A stretch of 64,000 bases of DNA. It comes from Bailinhaonella thermotolerans (GTDB lineage Bacteria > Actinomycetota > Actinomycetes > Streptosporangiales > Streptosporangiaceae). The notes beneath the pieces were generated by a model. It was not told the origin of the DNA. It was given only the letters and a program-made list of their open reading frames with translations, and did not search any database. Positions 9,566 through 15,573 of this stretch are shown piece after piece. Position numbers and translations under genes: made by a program. Each line of letters starts with the position of its first letter. The first letter of the stretch is position 1. The stretch covers positions 124,001 to 188,000 of the forward strand of contig NZ_QZEY01000007.1 in assembly GCF_003594875.1 (NCBI RefSeq), in the 5' to 3' direction.

Positions 9566-9990
9566 CTGACCTCCCCCAGTACGGCGGCCGCCGGCTCCTC
9601 CCGGTGCGCGGCGTCCGCCCGCTCCGTCTCCCTCAGGTGCTCCCGGCTCAGGTCCAGCAGCAGGCGAACGTGGGCGTCGGCGAGCCGGTAGTAGATCATC
9701 CGCCCGTCGCGCCGGCTGGCCACGATGCCCGCCGTGCGCATCAGCCGCAGCGCGTGCGAGACCGCCGTGTCCGAGACGTCCACCGCCGCGGTGAGGTCGC
9801 AGACGCACAGTTCCCCGGCCTCCAGCAGCGCGTACAGCAGCCGGGCGCGTGTCTGGTCGCCCAGGAGCCGGAACAGGTCCGCCAGCCGCGCCGCCTCAGC
9901 GGGCGTGACGAGGCGGTCCTTGGTCGCCGCGACCTTGGCGGTGTCGGGGGCGAGGGTCGTGCAGGCGTCGAGACCGGTAACCGTTGTCAT
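9562..9990 (-). CDS. ArsR/SmtB-family metal-responsive repressor
   Basis: This 142-residue repressor has an N-terminal Cys/Asp segment (GLDACTTLAPDTAK), a winged helix with the metal-site motif ELCVCDLTAAVDVSDTAV (CVC followed by the recognition helix HALRLMRTAGIV), and a His/Asp/Glu-rich C-terminal helix. The ELCVCD box is typical of Cd/Pb/Zn-sensing members. ATG 9990 is used because an operator-like palindrome lies directly in front of it. It is coupled to the cation exporter by a 4-nt overlap. Confidence 0.92.
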   Translation of the reverse strand: MTTVTGLDACTTLAPDTAKVAATKDRLVTPAEAARLADLFRLLGDQTRARLLYALLEAGELCVCDLTAAVDVSDTAVSHALRLMRTAGIVASRRDGRMIYYRLADAHVRLLLDLSREHLRETERADAAHREEPAAAVLGEVR

Positions 9991-10002
9991 AACCGTAATC
10001 CT

Positions 10003-10016
10003 TGAACAGATGCTCA
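10003..10016 (-). promoter_or_regulatory. ArsR operator-like palindrome
   Basis: On the minus strand this is TGAGCATCTGTTCA, a 6-2-6 imperfect palindrome (TGA[G/A]CA-n2-TGTTCA). This is the form bound by SmtB/CzrA-like repressors. It lies 12 nt before the repressor start codon, so binding would block transcription of the whole arsR-exporter operon. Confidence 0.6.
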
Positions 10017-10083
10017 GGTGTCGCACAGAACATACCGGCAGGGGGTACCACCGCGCCAGTCCCGATCCGCGGAGATTTCCCCG

Positions 10084-10154
10084 GCCGTACGGCAGGCCCA
10101 CGCGGACCCCGGGAACGGCGGCGCCCGCCGCACGGGCACGCGAAGCCGTACGGC
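10084..10154. repeat. Two GCCGTACGGC decamers in the arsR-secA2 gap
   Basis: Exact copies lie at 10084-10093 and 10145-10154 within a 286-bp gap. The gap also holds a hairpin and a four-copy tandem repeat at the secA2 end. They belong to the window-wide family described in the findings. Confidence 0.7.
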
Positions 10155-10203
10155 GGGCGAGAACGCCGGGGGCGGGGCCGTCCGGAGAAGGGCGGCTGGA
10201 AAA

Positions 10204-10225
10204 GGGCGGCCGAGAAGGGCCGCCC
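10204..10225 (-). terminator. Hairpin downstream of secA2
   Basis: GGGCGGCC and GGCCGCCC form a perfect 8-bp stem around a 6-nt loop about 50 nt past the secA2 stop. There is no U-tract, as is usual for high-GC actinomycete terminators. Confidence 0.4.
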
Positions 10226-10231
10226 GGCGAT

Positions 10232-10287
10232 CGGTCAGAAGGGACCGGTCAGAAGGGACCGGTCAGGAGAGGTCGGTCAGGAGAGGA
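10232..10287. repeat. Four-copy 14-bp tandem repeat spanning the secA2 stop
   Basis: Units at 10232, 10246, 10260 and 10274 share CGGTCAG: two end AAGGGAC and two end GAGAGG. The secA2 stop codon (TGA on the minus strand) is in the last unit, so the repeat has duplicated the stop region downstream. Confidence 0.7.
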
Positions 10288-12547
10288 CGCGGTTCTTCAG
10301 GCCGCGCAGGAGGCGGTCGGCCTCGGTGCCGAACGGGTTGTCCTGGACGAGGTAGGTCCAGGTGGCGGTGGGACGGCGGAGGCCGGCGTCGGCCAGGGCC
10401 GCGCCCTCGGCGGTGACCTCGACGGTCTCGAAGGTCTCGGCGGTGCGGGCGGTGGCCTCGGGGAGGAGTTCGGCGAAGGCGGCCACGGCGGCCTTGTGGA
10501 ACTCGTCCAGCGGGTTCTGGCGGCCGAGGACGCGCAGGTGGATGCCCTCGCGCAGGTCGGCCAGGAACGCCAGGTGCTCGGCCCAGCAGCGGTCGAGGTG
10601 GAACAGCGCGACCTGCCGGGCGGCCCGGGCGACGGCCTCCTCGCCGACCGACGCGGTGAGCTCCTCGACGCGCGCCGGGCACCGCACGGTCATCTCGCGC
10701 AGGGCGGCGTCGCCGTGCAGGACGGCGTCGCGGTGTTCGAGCAGCACGCCGCGCTGGAGCTCGATGAGCTTGTTGTAGCGCCAGGTGTTGCGGTGGATCT
10801 CCAGGTTCGCGCCCTCGGCGACGCGCTGGGCGTGGTCCACGGTCCAGCGGGCGCGCTTGTCGGTGACCAGGCCGTCCTCGTCCGGGGTGAACGACATCCG
10901 GGCGGCGTCGGGGGCGTAGGAGGTGACCAGGGCGTCCTCCAGGCTGGTGAAGAACACCGAGGTGCCCGGGTCGCCCTGGCGCCCGGAGCGGCCCCGGAGC
11001 TGGTCGTCCAGGCGGCTGCTGGCGAAGCGGCCGGTGCCGATCACGTAGAGGCCGCCGAGCCTGGCGACCTCCTCGCCGCCGAGCTTGATGTCGGTGCCGC
11101 GCCCGGCCATCTGGGTGGACACGGTGATCGCGCCGTGCGCCCCGGCCTCGGCGACGACCTTGGCCTCCTCGGCGTCGTTCTTGGCGTTGAGCACGACGCA
11201 CGACAGGCCCGAGGCGCGCAGCCGCATGGCCAGCCGCTCGGACTCGGCCACGTCGAGGGTGCCGACGAGGACCGGGCGGCCGGTGGCGTGGGCCTTGACG
11301 ATCTCCGCGACGACGGCGTTCTCCTTGTCGCCCCGGGTGGCGTAGAGGCGGTCAGGCTCGTCGGCGCGGACGCAGGGCTTGTTGGGCGGGACGACGCCGA
11401 CCTCCAGGCCGTAGAACTCGCGGAGCTGCTCGGCGACGGCGACGGCGGTGCCCGTCATCCCGGACTTGGTCGGATATTTGCTGATCAGGGCCTGGACGGT
11501 GATGGAGTCCAGGATCTCCCCGCTCTCGGTCTGGACCAGCGCCTCCTTGGCCTCCACGGCCGCCATGAGCCCGTCCGGCCAGCGCTGGAGCCGCGCCACG
11601 CGGCCGCGCGACTCGTTGACGAGCTGCACCTTCCCGTCGCGCACGATGTAGTCCACGTCGCGCTTGAGCAGCGCGTGCGCGTGCAGCGCCACGTTCACCG
11701 CGGAGATCACGCCGTTGTCGCCCCCGGCGTACAGATCGACCCCGCCGAGCGCCCGCTCCACGGCCGCGATCCCCTCCGAGGTCAGGTGGACGGCCCGGCC
11801 CTCGTCGTCGATCTCGTAGTCGCGCCGCGCCCGCAGCGACCGCACGATCTCGGCCAGCGCCGGATCGGCCGCCCCCACGCCCGCCGCGCCCGCGAGCACC
11901 AGCGGCACCCGCGCCTCGTCCACGAGCACCGAGTCGGCCTCGTCGATCACCACGACGTCGGGCTCGGGGACCACCCGCCGGTCCGCCTCGGTCCGCAGCC
12001 GGTCGCGCAGCACGTCGAACCCGATCTCGCTGACCGGCGCGTACGTCACGTCCCTGGAGTACGCCTGGCGGCGTTCCTCGGGCGAGGAGCCCTGCCCGAC
12101 CCACCCCACGGAGACGTCCAGCAGCTCGAACAGCGGCCCCATCCACTCGGCGTCCCGCCGCGCGAGGTAGTCGTTCACGGACATCACGTGCACGCGCCGC
12201 CCGTTCAGCGCGTATCCGGCCGCGGCCATGGCCCCGGCGAGGGTCTTCCCCTCCCCGGTCGCCATCTCGACGACGCGCCCGTCCATCAGCCCGAGCATCC
12301 CGAGCAACTGCACGTCGTACGGCCGCAGGCCCAGCGCCCGCCGCGCCCCCTCGCGCATGAGGGCGCAGAACTCCCCGAGGTCGCCGCGCGAGCGGGCCTC
12401 GCGGGCCCGGGCCCCCAGGTCCGCGTCCGCCAGGTCCCGCACGGACGGCTCCAGCTCGTTCGCCCGCACCACGTGCACCCGCAGCGGCCCCAGGTCCACC
12501 GTGCCGGGCCGCTGCAGGAACCGCCGGATCCGCTCCCTGATGCTCAC
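10277..12547 (-). CDS. secA2: Accessory Sec translocase ATPase SecA2
   Basis: This 756-residue SecA paralogue is shorter than a housekeeping SecA. It has Walker A MATGEGKTL (about residues 95-103), HVMSVNDYLARRDAEWM, the DEAD-type VVIDEADSVLVDEAR, KYPTKSGMTGTA, and motif STQMAGRGTDIKLGG with QLRGRSGRQGDPG. The C-terminal zinc-binding linker of SecA1 is absent, which supports the SecA2 call. It should power export of a subset of proteins through SecYEG. It is a single gene. The upstream gap to 12854 is a divergent promoter region carrying one GCCGTACGGC decamer and no further gene. Confidence 0.95.
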   Translation of the reverse strand: MSIRERIRRFLQRPGTVDLGPLRVHVVRANELEPSVRDLADADLGARAREARSRGDLGEFCALMREGARRALGLRPYDVQLLGMLGLMDGRVVEMATGEGKTLAGAMAAAGYALNGRRVHVMSVNDYLARRDAEWMGPLFELLDVSVGWVGQGSSPEERRQAYSRDVTYAPVSEIGFDVLRDRLRTEADRRVVPEPDVVVIDEADSVLVDEARVPLVLAGAAGVGAADPALAEIVRSLRARRDYEIDDEGRAVHLTSEGIAAVERALGGVDLYAGGDNGVISAVNVALHAHALLKRDVDYIVRDGKVQLVNESRGRVARLQRWPDGLMAAVEAKEALVQTESGEILDSITVQALISKYPTKSGMTGTAVAVAEQLREFYGLEVGVVPPNKPCVRADEPDRLYATRGDKENAVVAEIVKAHATGRPVLVGTLDVAESERLAMRLRASGLSCVVLNAKNDAEEAKVVAEAGAHGAITVSTQMAGRGTDIKLGGEEVARLGGLYVIGTGRFASSRLDDQLRGRSGRQGDPGTSVFFTSLEDALVTSYAPDAARMSFTPDEDGLVTDKRARWTVDHAQRVAEGANLEIHRNTWRYNKLIELQRGVLLEHRDAVLHGDAALREMTVRCPARVEELTASVGEEAVARAARQVALFHLDRCWAEHLAFLADLREGIHLRVLGRQNPLDEFHKAAVAAFAELLPEATARTAETFETVEVTAEGAALADAGLRRPTATWTYLVQDNPFGTEADRLLRGLKNRVLS

Positions 12548-12596
12548 GCCGTACCTCCCGGGCTGATGGGCGGGCGGGACGACGCGGCACGGCGCA

Positions 12597-12606
12597 GCCG
12601 TACGGC
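12597..12606. repeat. GCCGTACGGC decamer between secA2 and amidase gene
   Basis: This is an exact copy in the 306-bp divergent gap. Nothing else recognisable was seen in the gap apart from a mildly AT-richer patch near 12650-12710 that may hold the promoters. Confidence 0.7.
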
Positions 12607-12853
12607 GGACGCGCCATGAGCGGCGCCAAGAGTGGGGCGAAAAGCGGCCATATCCCCTTCAACGTGCCAGACCGGTCGCACGTGCCGAACGACCACCGTT
12701 GCCTGAAGCGTACTCAAGTGCGGGCGGGCTCCAGGCGGTTGCCGGACCCTCCCGCCCGCGCGCTCCCCGGCGGGGCGACGCCAGGCGCTCCCCGGCGGGG
12801 GCGATGCGAGGGGGCTCTCCCGGGGGGCCGGGGCGGGCGGGCAGACTTGGGGG

Positions 12854-13669
12854 GTGACGTCTTTCGCGCTCTGTCAGATCCCTGTCTCCTCCGACCCCCG
12901 GATCAACCTCGACCGGGCGGTGTCCGCGATCCGGAAGGCGGCGACCGGCGGCGCCGACGTGGCCGTGCTGCCCGAGGCGTCGCTCACGTGCTTCGGGCCC
13001 AAGCTCCGGGAGGCCGCCGAGCCCCTGGACGGCCCGTTCGTCACCGGCCTGGCCAACGCGGCCCGCATCCACGGCATCGGGGTCATCGCCGGGGTGTTCG
13101 AGCCCGCCCCCGACGGCCGCGTGTACAACACGGCGGTGGTGCTGGACGCCGCCGGGCGCGTCGCGGCGACGTACCGCAAGATCCACCTCTTCGACTCCTT
13201 CGGGCAGCGCGAGTCCGACGTGGTGGCCCCGGGCGACGCCGTACGGGTCGCCGAGCTGGCGGGCCTCCGCGTCGGCCTGGTCACCTGCTACGACATCCGC
13301 TTCCCCGAGCTGACGCGCGCCCTGGTCGAGGCCGGGGCCGAGGTCCTGGTCGTCATCGCCGCCTGGGGCTCCGGCGTCTTCAAGGAGGAGCACTGGACCA
13401 CCCTGGTCCGCGCCCGCGCCATCGAGAACACCTGCTGGGTCGTCGCCGTGGACCAGTCCCCGGGGCCCGACAGCCCCTTCGGGGTGGGCCGCAGCATGCT
13501 CGTGGACCCGCTGGGCGTCGTGCGCGCCGACCTCGGCCCGCACCCCGGCGTCCACGTGGGCGAGATCGACCCCGAGGTCACCCGCGAGGTCCGCGCCCTG
13601 CTCCCCAGCCTCCAGCACCGCCGCCTCACCGGGCTCGGGCGGGAGACGCCCGTCTCCTTCCCCGGCTGA
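12854..13669 (+). CDS. Carbon-nitrogen hydrolase (Nit2/omega-amidase-like)
   Basis: This 271-residue nitrilase-superfamily protein has the Glu-Lys-Cys triad: VLPEASLTCFG (Glu), ATYRKIHLFDSFG (Lys) and LVTCYDIRFPEL (Cys). The KIHLFD and CYDIRFPE motifs are those of the Nit1/Nit2 branch, which hydrolyses deaminated glutathione or omega-amides such as 2-oxoglutaramate. The most likely role is metabolite repair. Malonamate would be another short omega-amide, relevant to the proposed pyrimidine route, but no evidence here ties it to that. GTG start, monocistronic, divergent from secA2. Confidence 0.9.
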   Translation: MTSFALCQIPVSSDPRINLDRAVSAIRKAATGGADVAVLPEASLTCFGPKLREAAEPLDGPFVTGLANAARIHGIGVIAGVFEPAPDGRVYNTAVVLDAAGRVAATYRKIHLFDSFGQRESDVVAPGDAVRVAELAGLRVGLVTCYDIRFPELTRALVEAGAEVLVVIAAWGSGVFKEEHWTTLVRARAIENTCWVVAVDQSPGPDSPFGVGRSMLVDPLGVVRADLGPHPGVHVGEIDPEVTREVRALLPSLQHRRLTGLGRETPVSFPG

Positions 13670-13812
13670 GCCCCCGGTCCCCCGGCCGTGCCCCGGCCGG
13701 GATCCGGCCCCGGCCACGGGTGAGGCCCGCGTGGGATCCCGGGCTTGTCCGGCGAACCCGTGGTCGTGATTTGTCCGCCCGTTACTGTGTCCGTAGGAGA
13801 AAGGAGACACCC

Positions 13813-13920
13813 ATCAGGACCGCACCCCCCACGCTGCCCGGGGCCTTCCGCGCTCGTCCTCCCCAGCCCCCGACCACGCGCCGCGCCGCCGGCCGGGCGA
13901 CCCCCAGGAGCCCGCGGTGA
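13813..13920 (+). other. Possible leader ORF with ATC in start position
   Basis: A strong AAAGGAG (13800-13806) lies 6 nt before an ATC codon. It opens a 35-codon frame rich in Pro/Arg/Thr whose TGA overlaps the GTG of the next gene (GTGA). TACTGT at 13783-13788 could be the -10. An ATC start would be unusual, so this is either a leader peptide with a weak or mutated start or a chance arrangement. Confidence 0.25.
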
Positions 13921-14456
13921 CGGACGCGGGGGAGGCCAGGAGGGCCCGGGCGACCCTGATGCAGAAGGTCGTGCCGCCCCGGCTGCTGGTGCCGTACCTC
14001 GCCGGGGAGCGGACGGTGATCGCGGGATACGTGTACCGCGTGCAGGACTCGGAGCTGACGACTCCGTGGGAGCTGTTCCAGGGACTCGACCTGCACTTCG
14101 AGGGGTCGGAGCTCACCGCCGGGACGCCCGAGCTGTACGTCATGCGGTGGTACGCCAGGGACACCGACTCCTACCAGGTCCCGTACGGCGCGCACATGGG
14201 CGGTGACTGGAACGACGCGCAGCCGTTCGCGGGCAACGGGTTCACGACCTCGCGGGAGTACGTCGTGCCGCAGTTCCACACGCAGCACGTCCCGCTCCCC
14301 GCCGGGGCGCAGATCTACCGGGTGACGGCCGAGGGCGAGCGGCTGTTCGCCGTGTACGACGGGCTGACCTGGCAGCGGCCGGCGGCGGAGTCGCTGGAGG
14401 AGATCCTCGCGGACAGCGCCGAAGAGGCCGGGGCGCCCCAGGAAGCCGAGCGATGA
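13917..14456 (+). CDS. Unknown protein, first of a coupled pair
   Basis: I do not recognise this 179-residue protein. It is predicted soluble, beta-rich and aromatic (YVYRVQDSEL, ELYVMRWYARDTDSY, NGFTTSREYVVPQFHTQHV), with no signal peptide or membrane helix. The acidic tail includes EEILADSAEEAG. The GTG start has AGGAG 6 nt upstream. The stop overlaps the next ATG, so the two products are probably made in fixed ratio and may interact. An immunity or antitoxin-like role, or a surface-associated enzyme, is possible but nothing visible decides it. Confidence 0.75.
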   Translation: MTDAGEARRARATLMQKVVPPRLLVPYLAGERTVIAGYVYRVQDSELTTPWELFQGLDLHFEGSELTAGTPELYVMRWYARDTDSYQVPYGAHMGGDWNDAQPFAGNGFTTSREYVVPQFHTQHVPLPAGAQIYRVTAEGERLFAVYDGLTWQRPAAESLEEILADSAEEAGAPQEAER

Positions 14457-14875
14457 ACCCGCAGAACGGCTTCATAGCCCACTACCGGGGCCGGACCTAC
14501 GCCGCGAACGTCGGGCCCGGCAGCGGCGACGTCGTGCTGTTCACCGGGGACGAGCCCACGGAGGAGGGGTTCGAGCGCGCCCACGGCTACTGGCGCAAGC
14601 GCGTCCCCCGCACGGACCTGTCCTGGCTGGTGCTCCTGCGCACCGTCGGGATCTTCGGCGGCGAGCCGTGCGTGGTCCTGGCCGAGGAGTCGGACGGGCT
14701 GCACATCGCCTACGCCGGGCACGACGGGCTGCGCGCGCGCAAGCTGGGGTACTGGCAGGTGGACCACGGGGCCCACGAGGTGGTCGTCGCCCCGGAGGAG
14801 GTCTACGCGATCCGGGTCGAGCGGCTGGACTTCCCCGCCGGGCCCGACTGGCACCCCCACTCCGCCCCCGCCTGA
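14453..14875 (+). CDS. Unknown protein, second of a coupled pair
   Basis: This 140-residue protein has a beta-strand-rich beginning (GFIAHYRGRTYAANVGPG) suggesting a small barrel. Conserved-looking blocks LLRTVGIFGGEPCVVLAEE and KLGYWQVDHGAHEVVV follow. There are no catalytic signature, membrane segments or signal peptide that I can name. The ATG overlaps the previous stop (ATGA), which strongly supports real translation. Downstream is a 245-bp gap filled with degenerate tandem repeats. Confidence 0.75.
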   Translation: MNPQNGFIAHYRGRTYAANVGPGSGDVVLFTGDEPTEEGFERAHGYWRKRVPRTDLSWLVLLRTVGIFGGEPCVVLAEESDGLHIAYAGHDGLRARKLGYWQVDHGAHEVVVAPEEVYAIRVERLDFPAGPDWHPHSAPA

Positions 14876-14879
14876 GACT

Positions 14880-15013
14880 CCCGCCCCGAGCCCCCCGCCT
14901 GAGGCTCCCGCCCGAGTCTCCAGCCGGAGCCCCTGGCCCGAGTCGCTCGCCCGAGCCCCTCGTCCGAGGCCCCCGGGTGAGGCCCCCGGGTGAGGCCCCC
15001 GGCTGAGGCCCGG
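14880..15013. repeat. Degenerate 13-15-bp tandem repeat
   Basis: A run of GAGnCCCC-type units follows the gene pair. The best copies are the last ones (about 14966-15007), where GAGGCCCCCGGGT repeats with a 13-bp period. Earlier units have drifted (CGAGTC, GGAGCCCC). It is noncoding and fills the gap before the DoxX-like gene. Confidence 0.6.
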
Positions 15014-15120
15014 CCCGGACCTGGGCCGTGGCCGGGCCGGGGCCGCCCGGGGCCGGGGCGGTCACCTTCCCGGAGCGCGCGGCGTCGATGTGGTGAGGAC
15101 GTCGCGCACCGGGAGGACTC

Positions 15121-15468
15121 ATGAACGCGACCCAGATGATCGTCATACTGGCCGCAGCCGTCGCCAACGTGGCCGCCGCCGCCGTGGACTTCGCGCGGGT
15201 GGCGTGGATACGCGGCAACATGGCGGCGTACGGGATCCCCGAGTCGTGGCTGTTCCCGCTGGGCGCGGCCAAGGCGGCGGGCGCGCTGGGGCTGCTGGCG
15301 GGCATCGCCCTGCGGCCGCTCGGGCTCGCCGCCGCGCTCGCGCTGGTGCTCTACTTCGCCGGGGCCGTGGCCGCCGTCCTGCGCGCCCGCGTCCACTCGC
15401 ACCTGGTCTTCCCCGGGGCGTTCCTGCTGCTGTGCGCCGGCGCGCTGGCCGCCTTCGCCTCCGCGTGA
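15121..15468 (+). CDS. DoxX-like small membrane protein
   Basis: This 115-residue protein has four predicted membrane helices with the DoxX-like family pattern. An early Arg/Asn-containing loop (WIRGNMAAYGIPESWLFPLG) is followed by KAAGALGLLAGI and a final helix with HSHLVFPGAFLLL. DoxX-like proteins are linked to quinone/redox homeostasis in actinobacteria; the specific function here is unknown. GGAGG lies before the ATG. It is convergent with the large LuxR regulator. Confidence 0.8.
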   Translation: MNATQMIVILAAAVANVAAAAVDFARVAWIRGNMAAYGIPESWLFPLGAAKAAGALGLLAGIALRPLGLAAALALVLYFAGAVAAVLRARVHSHLVFPGAFLLLCAGALAAFASA

Positions 15469-15508
15469 GGCCCCGCTCCCCCGCCCGGTGCGGAGAGCCG
15501 GGCTCCAG

Positions 15509-15542
15509 GCCGTACGGCGGGGCGGGCTCCAGGCCGTACGGC
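15509..15542. repeat. Pair of GCCGTACGGC decamers between convergent genes
   Basis: Exact copies at 15509-15518 and 15533-15542 sit in direct repeats of GGGCTCCAG-GCCGTACGGC between the 3' ends of the DoxX-like gene and the LuxR regulator. Confidence 0.75.
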
Positions 15543-15573
15543 CGGGCGTCGGGCCAGGTGGCGCGCCGGGGCG

